Positions 23,301 through 35,785 are shown, counted from the stretch's first letter. The stretch: 64,000 nt of DNA from Podochytrium sp. JEL0797 (GCA_027596195.1 JADGJG010000023.1:1-64000); one strand, 5' to 3'. Notes: generated by a model not told the origin, from the sequence alone. Translations and numbers: made by a program.

Positions 23301-26300
23301 ACCTCGACTTCTGCAACAACGAGTACTTCAACGGCGACCACATCTTCAACGACGGCAGAATCCACCACCACATCAACTTCGTCGTCCATAACGGCCACCA
23401 GCACCTCTTCAACGAGCTCAACAACAAGCATGTCTACCTCCACAAGCAGCTCTACATCTATAACTGCCTTGTCAACAACGACAACCAGCACTTCATCGAC
23501 TAGCACCTCGACGGCGACCACATCTTCAACGACGACGGAATCCACCACTACATCAACTTCGTCATCCATAACAGCCACCAGCACCTCTTCAACAAGCTCA
23601 ACGAGCTCGTCCACATCTACCTCAAGTAGCAGCTCTTCATCGACTACATCATCCACAACAGCGCTTGTTCGACCGGCTCTACAACAAGCTATGGTGATCA
23701 TCTCTTCAACCACGAGCACTTCCACTTCTGACACGACGAGCTCTTCCACGTCGACCTCCTCTTCAGCCACAACGGAATCCACCACATCAACCTCGTCGTC
23801 TTCAACAGAATCCAACACCGCATCAACTTCGTCGTCCACAATGGCCACCAGCGCGTCCACGTTTACCTCAACGAGCAGCTCGACATCCCCAACGACAACA
23901 AACCACCTTTCCCCACAACTTGTTAACGTATTGATACCAGAATTTGCTGCGATCATAGCTATGCATTCTACAACTCGATCAACTCAAACTGGAATTATGG
24001 CGTCGTTTGCATCTTTCTTGGGATTTACGCGATCGACTGAGTCAACTACATCCAGTTCATCAGTTCCGACATTTTCAGCCATTCAAGCAGGTCAGCTGCA
24101 TAAATTCCAGCCCAAAATATGTATATGAAGCTTAATTTTAACTCTCCATAGTAATACCAGTGACATTGAGTTCGGCTTCGGTGAATACAGTGCCAACTCA
24201 ATCCCCAGCTGTCCAAACTAACGTTCTCAAGTCCGCTATGGTGGCCCCAGCTTTCACACAAATCAGCTCAACTTCCACTGGTAGCGTTTCATTCAAAAAT
24301 GCTAGCGCAGGTCCAACGCCACCAGCGCAAACATCATCTCCTTCTAACCAACCCCTCAATGTCGTTCAACATGCAGTTTCGAGCGTCACTGTTGGGGGCC
24401 AAAATTCAATTGGTGGAACCAGTGAATCGCCTCCGGCAGCTCACCCACACAGTTCGACATCTAGTTTTGGAGCGAAGATTTCTGGGGTAGCTTTCAAATC
24501 AGCCAGCTCAAGTCAAATACAATCTTCTTCCACGACATTCCAATCTGCGGTTTCCCATGCCGGTTTTCTGAACGCTGCCGTTTCTCCACCTTCTGCTGGA
24601 GGAATCAGCCTCTCATCCGTGACAGTGAATTCCGCTGGCTCCCCTGTCAATGCAGGAGCGAGCACTGGTCGTGTATCTGTCAAATCTAGTAGCGCAAGTC
24701 TGGCTTCCACAGTCAAAGCACCATCTGCGTCTGTTCAACCGCTCAACGTCGTCCAAGCTGCTGTTTCTATCGCCACTGTGGCGGGGCATTCCTCCATTGG
24801 TGGAACGATTGTCTCATCTGCGGCGACTAAGCCAAGTAGCTCGCCATTGGGTGCTGGTGCGAACATTGCTGGAATAGTTTCCAAATCAACGACCTCGAGT
24901 CAAATACCAACGTCTACAGCTGCTTCCACGGCATTCCAATCTGTGGCCGCCCATGCCAATGTTCTGAAGGCCGTGGTGTTGAGTGGATCGGTTCCTACAC
25001 CGACTTCGACTGGTACAATTTTTCTTTTCCTCCTTTTTATTGATTTAAAATTGAAGGTATCTCTTCTATCTGTATTAGCATTGAAAGTGACCGCCACCAC
25101 AATTAACGCGGCTCTGGGTGCTGCATCTTCTCCAGTATCTGTCAATCTACCTTATTGTATCTTGAGCAGCCAAATCACGCAGAACTGCACGTGTGGTACC
25201 ATGATTTGCATGCCCGGAATGTTCTGCGGAAACTCTGTTTGCTCGAGTTCATCCGTATATTCGGCGAATGGTTTGAAGATACTTTTTGTTGGTTGCAAGC
25301 TTAATTGTTTTTTGTAGGTTTGACGAAATCTGTGTGGACGTCACTGCGATCGAGCCCCAACATTCTTCAAATCGCTTCCATCGCGAATCAGAACGGAATA
25401 CTCGAATCCTTCCTTATTGATGCAAATAATGTGCTTTGGCATGCTGTCCAAACCGGCAACACATTTTTCAGGTACAGGTTGGATCAGGTACCAGCCCAAG
25501 CTGTTGCGGTGGGCATGAATTTAGATGGTCGCTTGGAAGTGTTTGTCATTGGAATCAACGACAACTTGCTTTACCATGCATTCCAGAGTTCTCCGGGGTC
25601 TTCTTATGGATCCTTCAGTAATTTGGGCGGAAGCGATGCGCAAACTGTGAATGTTGTCAATAACGCAGATGGGCGACTTGAAGTGATTGTCAGCGATTCA
25701 TATGGTGATTTGAGCGTCACTTTTCAAACGAGTGTGAATGGGGGAGTTGGGAATAGCCAGTGGAGTGGTTGGACAGCAATTGCGCCCAATATGATCCATG
25801 GATTCTCGTCTCAGATCCAATTGGAGTCTATTTCCTCTATTGTGTATCAGGGCGGGCGCTATTTCGTGTTTGGCCTCGGCGTGAATGAGGCTCTCGTAAA
25901 GCAAGTCATCTACTTTGGCCAATCCGCACCCAATACGGTGACGGTAGGGCAGATGGCTGAACTGCCGGTCATGAAACATGGATTCAGTTACATATCAGTT
26001 GCAACAACCTCTAGCCGTACACTGATTGTGTTTGCCGTTGATTTGATCGGAACTGTGTGGTTTTCTCAAGAACAAACTATTGGGAAATTGGATTGGTCCA
26101 GTTGGGAGCCAACTGGTCTTACGAAAGTCAGTTACATTACTGTAGGCTTTGGTGATTCTGGATTTGCAAGCTTGATTGGGATTTCCAGCATTGACAACAG
26201 TGTGTTCTATAGTCTGATTCAACCAAATTCGACTGGTGGTGTTATCACTACCACGGTTAAAATTGGAGGAGGATATCCTATCGCCTCCATTACCGCTTCC

Positions 26301-28249
26301 CGAGCAAGTGATGGCACACTAGTGTTATTCGGACTGTCCACGTCTGATGGAAGCGTAAGCTTCTACTCTATTGGGTCACAGCTTGCAGCGTGCACCACCA
26401 ATCCCATCTCTGTTTCAAGCGGATGTAATTGTTCAGGAAGCAGTTGTCCATTTGGATCTTCTTGCTCCGGAAGTGGATGTCTTCCCGCACCCAAGATTGC
26501 AGCAATGAATGCAGCAGTGAAGAACGTTTCCACCAGTTCCAATGTTGCTGCTAATCCTATTGCGGCAATTGTGCAGAGTATTTCAGTTAAATCGGCAGCA
26601 ATGATTACTTCGGCGAAGGCATTGGTGACATCCATCATTCCTCCTCCGGTGATACCTGTCGGAAAGTCGGCTTCTTCTGCTGTGGTTTCTGCGTCCAAAA
26701 CAACAAGTGCAGTTTTGAATCCACCAGTGGCGCAGGTCAATATTGCAATTCCTCCACCTCTGGCGTCGAGTCTGAAGTTGGCTTCTTCTGCCGTGGTTTC
26801 TGTTGCCAAAGCAACGAGCTCGTCCTTGAATCCACAAGTGCTGCAGGTCAATAATGCAATTCCTGCACCTCCGACGCCGACTAGTCTAACGTCGGCTTCT
26901 TCTGCTATGGTTTCTGTTGCCAAAGCAACGAGCTCGTCCTTGAATCCACCAGTCATGCAAGCCAATGTTGTCATTCCACCTGTCACAGCAACTAGCTCAC
27001 AGCTATCTGTTTCCGCGAAGGCACCTGCTGTTGCGGGAAAAGTTGTTGCTCCCGCCGCGAGTTCCGTCACGACCACCACATCAACCAAGACCAGTGGGAC
27101 GTCGTCCACTAGTACCACCACATCAACCAAGACGAGTGCCACTTCCACCACATCCACTAAGACAACTGGGACTTCGTCAACGAGTACCACCACCTCAACC
27201 AAGACGAGTGTCACTTCCTCGACTAGTACCACCACATCTTCATCTGCCGCGGTTTCTGCTGCCAAGGCAACGAGTTCATCGTTGAATCAACCAGTGATGC
27301 ACGCCAATGTTGTCATTCCATCTGTTGCAGCAACTAGCGCACAGCTATCTGTTTCCGCGAAGGCACCTGCTGTTGCGGGAAAAGTTGTTGCTCCCGCCGC
27401 GAGTTCCTTCACGACCACCACATCAACCAAGACCAGTGGGACGTCGTCCACTAGTACCATCACATCAACCAAGACGAGTGCCACTTCCACCACATCCACC
27501 AAGACAACTGGGACTTCGTCAACTAGTACCACAACGTTAACATACAGCACGAACACGAGTACAACGACAACCAAGCCAAAGGCAGCCGCAGCCCACGTAT
27601 TGTTTAATCTAGTGGAAACCTCTACAACTAGCACCAGTACCACGACATCCAAAACGACGAGCACGACGAGTACAACATCGAGTACAAGTACATCTACGTC
27701 CACGTCTAAAACCACGAGTACATCGAGTACGTCGAGTACCACGTCCACATCCAAAACCACGAGTACGTCGAGTACAAGTACGTCTACGTCCACTTCCAAA
27801 ACCACGACTACGTCGAGTACGTCGAGTACCACGTCCACCTCGAGCACAACAAAGACTTCCAGCACAAGCACTTCAACGCTCACAACAAAGACATCAACAA
27901 CGTCCACCAGTATGACCACGACCACCACAACCACCACACCGGTCGCTGTACAAGCCGGAGTTTGTCGTGCTCCTTGGTCCGCTGCCAAAAACTACCTGGC
28001 ATTATTCACGGGAGTTAGTTATGGAGGATATAACTGGCAAAACACGCAACCAATCAACGCCTCACCGCAGCCGCCAAGTCTAGGGGGTAGCAGTGGAGGA
28101 AGATGTAAATATATTTGTTTGTAACTTGACTTCACTTTCTGACCTCTTATTTTTTGATAGGGGTGCGATTGAATAGTTGTGTGCCTGCGCAAGGTGGACC
28201 TGCGGCAGCAGCAGCAGCAGCGTTTGCAGCGGGTGGATTCGGTCGATGA
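20358..28249 (+). CDS. Giant WSC/LRR/mucin/lectin-propeller surface glycoprotein, 2,389 aa
   Basis: Twelve exons: 20358-20478, 20557-20778, 20858-21302, 21371-21466, 21521-21592, 21671-21742, 21812-21883, 21950-24090, 24152-25012, 25079-25270, 25318-28104 and 28161-28249. All phases close. Order of parts: signal peptide (MTLRHLLLPALFALF); WSC domain (LGYLGCFEGA to about 130); 11-residue Gly repeats (about 150-210); four leucine-rich repeats (about 260-370, e.g. NRITGPIPTSWCALTSL); Ser/Thr tract (about 410-1030); two 125-residue repeats (to 1370); Cys block; seven-bladed lectin-like propeller (about 1430-1790, with DGRLEVFVIG, LLYHAFQ); matching Cys block; second Ser/Thr tract; and a tail like a CBM5/12 chitin-binding module (about 2310-2370). 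No transmembrane helix or GPI signal is visible. WSC and the tail suggest wall or chitin binding, and the propeller suggests glycan binding: probably an adhesin. The exact product is undescribed to me. Confidence 0.8.
20962..21147 (+). repeat. 33-bp tandem repeat, five and a half units
   Basis: Units of 33 bp encode 11-residue variants GGSGMWGGDDG, GGSGIWGGNQA, GGSRMSGGDEG, GGSGMWGGNQD and GGSEMYGGNEG. They form a Gly-rich linker between the WSC domain and the LRRs. Unit number is likely to vary between strains. Confidence 0.9.
22086..23930 (+). repeat. Ser/Thr mucin-like repeat tract 1
   Basis: About 600 codons are almost all Ser and Thr, in short motifs such as TSSSTTATSTSSTS that recur at irregular spacing. 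The tract is a probable substrate for dense O-glycosylation, keeping the lectin part away from the wall. Its codons use both TCG/ACG and TCC/ACC, which creates a long meaningless open frame on the opposite strand. Confidence 0.9.
26900..27583 (+). repeat. 342-bp in-frame tandem duplication inside the surface-protein gene
   Basis: The segment starting at 26900 is repeated from 27242 with few changes. Both copies encode KATSSSLN-PVM-ANVVIP, then SAKAPAVAGKVVAPAASS, then a Thr-rich run (TSTKTSGTSSTST). The second copy is shortened at its end. Earlier, three units of about 115 bp (26668, 26782, 26899) show an older round of the same process. Confidence 0.85.
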
Positions 28250-28293
28250 GGCTGATGTTCATTTATTTTTTCTCCTTCAGAAGTTGATCTTTA

Positions 28294-28968
28294 TTACAAT
28301 CTTCTCTTTCTCTTTGGACGACAACCAGCATGTCTGATGGGAGTCACGTCTGAGACTCTCCGGATGTTCCAGCCCATGGCACGCACTGCGCGGAAGGCCA
28401 TCTCGCGTGCCGCGCCGTATCCGTTGAGACGCAGCTCGACGCCCGCCTCGGCATCAACGAGCAGATCCAGGCCCTTCTTGACGGCCTTCTCGTTCAGCTG
28501 CAGCACGGCCTGGTAGCCAATGTCTGAGGAACCACGGTGCGACTTCTTCATGCCGACGGTTCCCGCAGAGGCCCAGACGATGGCGTTGCCCTGGTAGTCG
28601 GTCAGGGTAGCGATGGTGTTGTTGCGCGAGGTCTTGACGTGCACAATGTGGGCTCGCGGCTGGTAGATGGACGCGAGGGGAAACGCGGCGCGGAAGTCGC
28701 CCGGCTGCGCGGCGGCGGAAGCGGTTGCCGGGGATGCCTTGGCGCGCGGGCCGGCCATCGTGTTGATCACATCCATCAGGAGGCGGCGGGCCGCGGGAGG
28801 GGGGGTTGCTGCTGCGGCTGCCGCAGGTGCAGTGGTGGGGGAGGTCGGGACTGCGGTCGCAGTAGCGGTGGCAGCACCACTGGAACCCGTCGGCCGTGTA
28901 AATGCCGCGAACCGATTCGCCTCAGAGGAATACAGGCGCCGTTGAAGGCCACACAGCGATCGCAACAT
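28294..28968 (-). CDS. Mitochondrial ribosomal protein uS11m
   Basis: A single exon of 224 residues, with ATG at 28968-28966. The N-terminus MLRSLCGLQRRLYSSEANRF is basic and free of acidic residues apart from one Glu, as expected of a mitochondrial targeting peptide. An Ala/Thr/Pro-rich linker follows. The S11 fold is clear: HIVHVKTSRNNTIATLTDYQGN, SAGTVGMKKSHRGS, AVLQLNEKAVKKGLDLL, and the C-terminal signature DVTPIRHAGCRPKRKRRL. It contacts the 3' end of small-subunit rRNA at the platform of the mitoribosome. Its stop lies 44 bp from the end of the convergent surface-protein gene. Confidence 0.95.
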   Translation of the reverse strand: MLRSLCGLQRRLYSSEANRFAAFTRPTGSSGAATATATAVPTSPTTAPAAAAAATPPPAARRLLMDVINTMAGPRAKASPATASAAAQPGDFRAAFPLASIYQPRAHIVHVKTSRNNTIATLTDYQGNAIVWASAGTVGMKKSHRGSSDIGYQAVLQLNEKAVKKGLDLLVDAEAGVELRLNGYGAAREMAFRAVRAMGWNIRRVSDVTPIRHAGCRPKRKRRL

Positions 28969-29022
28969 TTTGCTTTTTTTTTTATTCTGTGTTGGTGAAG
29001 AAAAAAGTAATCCGCTCACTGC

Positions 29023-29881
29023 TCACGCGAGCATCACCCGCATAAAGTCGTCCATCTGGATGCGTCCCTGAGCATCCGCATTTGTGTCGCGGATCATCTC
29101 GTCCACCTCATCCTTGCTGAGCTTCTCGCCCATCGACGTCAACACGTGGCGGAGCTCGTTGGCGCTGATATATCCAGTGCCCTTGGGGTCGAACATGCGG
29201 AACGCCGCCTTGATGTCCACGGCGTTGTCGCCGTCCTTCAATTTACGCGCCTGTGATTATTTTGAGCAATAAAACACATTAGAATACTTGTGCATCCAGC
29301 AATCGAGAAACGCCATTCCGTATCCAGAGTGCCAGGAGCTGTGTTTCGATGCCTTCGTATTCTTCGTGTGAATCCCAAGACCGTGTATCATGCATGTGAC
29401 TCTTTCAATTTACGGGTCTTTCCCCTCCCGAATTTTGATGCAGCAGCCACCGCATCCCCCCCACGCAAACGAGGAGCCATCAGCACATACCATCATGGTA
29501 AGGAACTCGGGGAATTCGATCGCGCCCTTGTGGTTCGAGTCGGCCTCCTTGATGAGGTCCTTGAGTTCCCTGCCCACGCATAAATTGGTTTACGAAATTA
29601 AAAACCGCCGGGATCAAACTCCCCCCCTCCGATGTGGCCACCCCTCCCCTCAAACTGCTTACCTCTGGCTGATGTTCTGTCCGAGGGATCGAATGACGGT
29701 GCCGATCTCGGCGTTGGCGATCATGCCGTCGCCGTCCTGGTCCTGCGGGTTGGGTTGAAACGAGGCAATGAGCATTCCACAACAGTCAACGTATTCAGGA
29801 GGGAGGGTATCGACGGTTGCTTACAAAGAGAGAGAAGGCCTCCTTGAACTGCGTAATTTGGTCTTGAGAGAGGGATGACAT
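29023..29881 (-). CDS. Divergent calmodulin
   Basis: Four exons, 29881-29825, 29742-29663, 29569-29491 and 29250-29023, give 147 residues. Calmodulin landmarks are intact: [33 protein letters not shown] and [13 protein letters not shown]. The EF-hands differ in quality. Loop 1 ([12 protein letters not shown]) is canonical. Loop 2 ([12 protein letters not shown]) has Lys at position 5, loop 3 ([12 protein letters not shown]) has Lys at position 3, and loop 4 ([12 protein letters not shown]) lacks the first Asp and the final Glu. Only site 1 is sure to bind calcium. It could be the main calmodulin or a calmodulin-like light chain such as one for myosin. The start codon is 42 bp from the next gene on the other strand. 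Confidence 0.88.
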
Positions 29882-29923
29882 TTTGCGAGGAGATTTTTGC
29901 ACAGTGGAGCTCCAAAAAAAATC
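29882..29923. promoter_or_regulatory. Bidirectional promoter, calmodulin / unknown protein
   Basis: Only 42 bp lie between opposite start codons, ending in an A-run before the plus-strand ATG. Transcript 5' ends must overlap or be extremely short. Confidence 0.6.
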
Positions 29924-30556
29924 ATGTCCAACAACGAGCTTGGCCCTGTGGCACCACAATCGATTCTCTGCGAGTCGTGCAAGGGATGGGGATACCTCGA
30001 ATCACCAACAACACCCACATCCTCCACTGCCACGACACCCACAACCTCTCCACCCCCCCTCGCCCTCGAAATTCCCTGTTTCGAATGTCCGGGCCCAGCA
30101 TTGGCGGTCATTTCCCTCTCACCCGCGCCGCTGCGCCAAACATCCCCGAAACGCATCAGCCCGACCACTTCCGCAACCGCCAGAACCTTCAAGTGGGGAA
30201 AATCCACTATCCGCAAGATGGTGTCTCCCAACCGAAATGGCGGAATCATGCGGTTCCAAGGGCACCACACAGGAATTTTGTATGAGCAGCATGATCCGGA
30301 GGCGTTGGGTATTCAGGGTGGCACTGGTCCCTCTGCGGTGAATGAGCGGGACGAGACGGAAGACGATTCCGATGAAGGGGTCGTGTGGATGCCGTTTGGA
30401 CGAGGAGCCAAGCCACTACGAATCAACCGCGTTGCTGTTGCAAAGAGTGGGGATGAGAGGAGTGGCGATGAAAGTGATGTGGGTGGCGTTGGCAAGATGC
30501 GTGTGGCTGCGCCGACAAGCCCAAATCTCTTCCGATCCTCGAAGGTGAAAAAGTAA
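29924..30556 (+). CDS. Unknown protein with CxxCxGxG and CxxC motifs, 210 aa
   Basis: A single exon beginning with ATG at 29924. Near the N-terminus it has CESCKGWGYL, one unit of the DnaJ-type CxxCxGxG zinc motif, then a Thr/Pro-rich spacer and CFEC. The middle part is basic (RTFKWGKSTIRKMVSP), and the C-terminal part is acidic then ends RSSKVKK. No known family was recognised. The paired Cys motifs could bind one zinc. It is head to head with calmodulin and ends before the Tsr4 gene on the same strand. The intron-less frame and ordinary codon use support a real gene. Confidence 0.6.
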   Translation: MSNNELGPVAPQSILCESCKGWGYLESPTTPTSSTATTPTTSPPPLALEIPCFECPGPALAVISLSPAPLRQTSPKRISPTTSATARTFKWGKSTIRKMVSPNRNGGIMRFQGHHTGILYEQHDPEALGIQGGTGPSAVNERDETEDDSDEGVVWMPFGRGAKPLRINRVAVAKSGDERSGDESDVGGVGKMRVAAPTSPNLFRSSKVKK

Positions 30557-30781
30557 CGGAACAACCAGGGAACGGAATTGGATCGTGGTTAAAATTGCTG
30601 TGTGTATATATAAAATAAAAAGTTTGAAGAATCGTTTCCGAGGAATTTATCAAGCGTTGGCAAGAGAGGTGTCATATAACAGAACGACAAGCTGACGCCT
30701 TGTAATGCGATATATTCAAGCCACTGTTGTCGAATTCATGGAATGCACAGCGATGGTGTTTTTTTTGTTTTTTTCTCCAAG

Positions 30782-32633
30782 ATGACCACCCAGATTGCAT
30801 ACGCCTCTGCCGACTGGCCCATCCTCGGCGGAACCGACACCGACACCGATCCATTTCTAGACAAGATTGGCGGTTCTGCGGTAAGACCCTCTTTTGCGAT
30901 TCCACAAGGTGGGCAGGAGGTTTGATCATGCAATTCCCGCGCACACGACAGCTCTGGCTCTCGAACCAACCAAATCCCCACGGACACCCCAAATGCAAAC
31001 AATGCGCTTCCGAAATGTACCTGTTGTCCCAGATCCTTGCTTCCCCCATGCCATCGGGCATTCCGAATGCATCCATGGATCGGATTCTGTACGTGTTTGC
31101 GTGCAATAAGGCTGACTGTTCCAAAAAGGAGGGAAGGTAATTTGAAATCTTGGTTTCTTTCTTTCCATTCCCTGATTGGTAGGGGTGCAGTTCGTGATTT
31201 TTAACTTTTGGCGTATTCCAGCTTCACCGCACTTCGAGCCATCCGAGTTCCCACCTCCAAGAGCGCCACCATCGCATCTACAGCACTTACCACTCCTCAA
31301 CTGACACCACCACCACTTGCCACAACATCAACAACGACTCCTAAACCGGTCGCCGCAGTCGCCCCCGCGAAACCCACAATCCTCGCACCCACGCATTCAA
31401 AACAGCCCCAAAACCCACCCAAATTCCGCATGAAGATGGACGCGGGGATTCCGTTCGAATTGCCTGATACGGAAGAAGCGGCGGTCGTGGCCCCGAAACC
31501 AGCGGCGGGGAAGAAAAAGAAAGCGTCCATATTTGCTTCGTCTGCGTTTGGCGCGGGAGATGCGTTTGACGTTGGGGGTGGGTTGGGTGGTGGGTTTGGT
31601 GGGGATACCGCGTTTGGAGGTGGTGCGTTTGGAACCACGAGTGCGTTCGGGGGTCCTTCGGCCTCCAGCGGCGATGGAGCGTTTGGGCAGGTTTCCAAGG
31701 ATGATGAAATCTCAAAGCTCTTGTCGAAACGGGACAAGTCCTATGTCGCGTGGGTAGATGAGGAAGAGGAGGAGGCTCCCGTGGATTCCAATGGTCCCAA
31801 AAAAAAGTCTGGCAAGGGGAAAAAATCGGCAGCTGCTGCTGCTGTTGTAGATGAAACCGCGGACCCTGTCAACGAGTTGCAAGAGGGAATCGACAAGATG
31901 GAGATTGGCACTAAACAGCGCAGCGAGGGTCCCCATTTCCCTGGATACGCGTTGGAGTTTTTCGATCCCGTAGAAGTCGCAGGGACCAAGAAGCGCGACG
32001 ATATGGCGCATGAGATGCAGTTGTTGGCGCAATACCAGAAAGCCGAGTCTGTGGACATTTCAGCACTGTTGGAGCGTGGTGCGGAGTCGTCGGGTGCTGG
32101 GGTGGCGGGATGGGAGGGGGAAGTGTATGAAAAGGCGCAAGTGAAGGGTGCCACGAAGGCCTTCAAAAAGTTTCAGAAGGAGGTTGCAAAGTACCCGGAG
32201 CAGTGTGTTCGGTAATTATTATTTTTTCTCGTTTTTTTTTGTGGTTTGTTTTGATCAGCACTCAATTTTTTCCACCCCTCCCCTCCAATACACCAGCTAC
32301 GGCTTCACCTCCGACCCCCTCCTATACAACGAAAAACCCTTCTCCCAACCCCCACCATGTCCCCACTGTACCCACCCCCGCGTGTTTGAAATGCAACTCA
32401 TGCCCGCGCTCCTCACATTCCTTCCCACCGAGCAATACGCACTCAAGGACTCAAAGTCCACCAAACCGTCCAAGAACGCCAAACCCTCGCTCGCCGACTT
32501 GTCCGCCAAGGGGGTCGATTTTGGAACCATCCTCGTGTTCACGTGTTCCAAAAACTGTTTGGGAGCTGCCGGGGACGGGAATGTGATTCGTTATGTGGAA
32601 GAGACGGTGGTAATTAGGCAGGACGATTGGTGA
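30782..32633 (+). CDS. TSR4: PDCD2/Tsr4-family ribosomal protein S2 chaperone
   Basis: Exons 30782-30880, 30952-31136, 31222-32211 and 32297-32633 give 536 residues. The N-terminal KIGGSALWLSNQ is created by joining exons 1 and 2. It is followed by CKQCASEMYLLSQILA, DRILYVFACNKADC and SFTALRAIRVP. The C-terminal PDCD2 domain has EQCVRYGFTSDPLL, PPCPHC, FEMQLMPALLTFL and DFGTILVFTCSKNC. The long middle holds a Gly/Phe-rich insert (about residues 190-235) and an acidic/basic linker. In yeast, Tsr4 binds nascent uS5 (Rps2) and is needed for small-subunit production. The stop codon lies 45 bp before the target-site duplication of a TIR element. Confidence 0.93.
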
Positions 32634-32681
32634 AATGCGAGAGCATTTCAAAAATAAAATACAATTCAACTTCGTCTTTTA

Positions 32682-33623
32682 GGGTGACTTTATAAACTAT
32701 TTTGGGGGCTGATTTCGAAGCAAAACGAGAAAAAAAAATCGTGCGAAAATGGATGTTTTTTTCAACGGGTTTTGGGAAAAAAAGTTGTCAATCCTGCTCG
32801 AGGAGTAGGATTGAACGTTGCTTTTTTCAAAAGTTGCCAAAAACGACAATAATGAGAAACTGTCCAACAACACACGGCCGTCACACCCCACGCCGGCCCG
32901 CCACTATGATCATTGAACTTCTACGGCTGCACCAATACTCCCCCCTGCAAACCCCGAACTTGTCAAGGTTGCCCAATTCGTGACGCTGCTGCAGTCACTG
33001 TCATGCTTCAGATTGTTCACATCCATGTTCACCGCGACTCCACGAAGACGGAGGATAAATCGAATCCGCGGTTGTTTCGGAAATCGCGGGGCCGAGCAGG
33101 CGGCCAAGGTTGAGGGTGGGGGGAGTGGTGGAGAACTCAAGAATCGAATCGAATACTCGTTTCTCCAGTCTCCATGCATTGGTGTGGCAATGAATGATGC
33201 GAATCATGCGTCGACTGCCAACGGTTTCGCCGCAGAGATACGGCCGCGACGCCCTGTTGTGCGAGGTTATAAAACCAATTTCCAACCGAAACCAATAAAC
33301 GCACCCTTGTCGTCCTCGTGCAGATAAGGCCACAGCTCCCGGCACGTGCCGAGAAATGCCTCGCGACAGAACGAGCCAGAACGGCGGACACGTGCGCGGC
33401 ATCAGGCCCTTGGCCGTTGAAGGTTCGAGGGTAGATACGGCCGCTGCTGCATGGCGGATATCCGGCAAAACCACCATAATCCCAAATGTTTATAAAGTGG
33501 GAGGGGAAAAAAAAGCTCCATTTTCGCTCACACGAAGCGGTCAAAACCGCTCGCACAAACTGGTCGGAATCGCAATCTTTTTTCGATCGGCAAAAAGCCC
33601 AATTTCTGTTTATAAAGTCACCC
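32682..33623. mobile_element. Non-autonomous TIR element, Tourist/PIF-Harbinger-like
   Basis: A perfect 16-bp terminal inverted repeat, GGGTGACTTTATAAAC at 32682-32697, has its complement at 33608-33623. The trinucleotide TTA directly flanks both ends (32679-32681 and 33624-33626), as a target-site duplication would. GGG-starting ends with TTA/TAA duplications are typical of PIF/Harbinger and Tourist MITEs. Weaker inverted similarity continues inward: CGTGCGAAAATGGA near 32742 against TCCATTTTCGCTCACACG near 33520. ACTTTATAAAC recurs at 33488-33498 inside the right end. No transposase frame is present in the 942 bp. It sits between the 3' ends of Tsr4 and actin. Confidence 0.72.
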
Positions 33624-33834
33624 TTAATATACTTAATAAAGAAGTTGTCGACAACGGCCGCGTGTCACCGCCTGTGATTTCACTTCATAACAGACTGCTA
33701 TTTTCCCATTTTCTTTCCCGTTTCCTTAAAAAAAACCAACAATCACAAAAAATTCACATTTTTCTTCTCAAAAAAAGAACACAAAAGCAAAAGAGAGAAA
33801 AAAAAATAATCCCCTCCCCACAATAAAACACTCC

Positions 33835-35400
<1,566 letters not shown>

Positions 35401-35785
35401 TGTTGTTTTTGTGGTGTTTTTCGGGTTTGTTTTTTTGGAAGCGGCCCGTTGCTTTTCTATGTTCCAGGAAAATTTTCGCAACATCCACCCTCCCGTTTTT
35501 TTTCGTTTTGGGCAGGGGCGGGGTGGGACCCTGGTCCCTTTCTTGGGCACGCCACTCCGCCTTAAAAATAAGGGGGATGATTTGATGCACAAGAGCGAGC
35601 TGCTGCAAACGTGGCCCCGCTTGCTCGGCGACAAGAACAACGCACATTCCTCACAATGACCAACATAAGCGTAAAAAAAAACACCCGAAATGGCTTCCAA
35701 TTTGCAATCATTTCCTCCCGCCCACAAACACAGACACAGCCCCCCAATTTGCACACCCACCTTCTCTCTTTTTTTACTGATTTCT
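35401..35785 (-). promoter_or_regulatory. Actin 5' region
   Basis: These 385 bp lie between the actin ATG and the stop codon of the katanin p80 gene on the same strand, so they hold the actin promoter and 5' UTR and the katanin 3' UTR. There is an AACAACA context at the ATG. No clear TATA box was assigned. Confidence 0.5.

Noticed and set aside
22007..23956. A 649-codon open frame on the minus strand, rich in Val, Asp and Glu
   Set aside because: It is the mirror of the Ser/Thr codons of the surface protein. It is repetitive, lacks splice or start context of its own, and the plus strand has a complete domain-supported gene.
22086..27950. CRISPR-like or satellite repeats
   Set aside because: The repeats are irregular and in frame with a eukaryotic secreted protein; there are no constant repeats with unique spacers.
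26363..27988. Two minus-strand frames of over 230 codons (Val/Leu/Glu-rich)
   Set aside because: Antisense shadows of the second Ser/Thr tract.
33380..33450. GGTTCGAGGG, resembling a tRNA B box
   Set aside because: No matching A box, anticodon arm or acceptor pairing is present around it.
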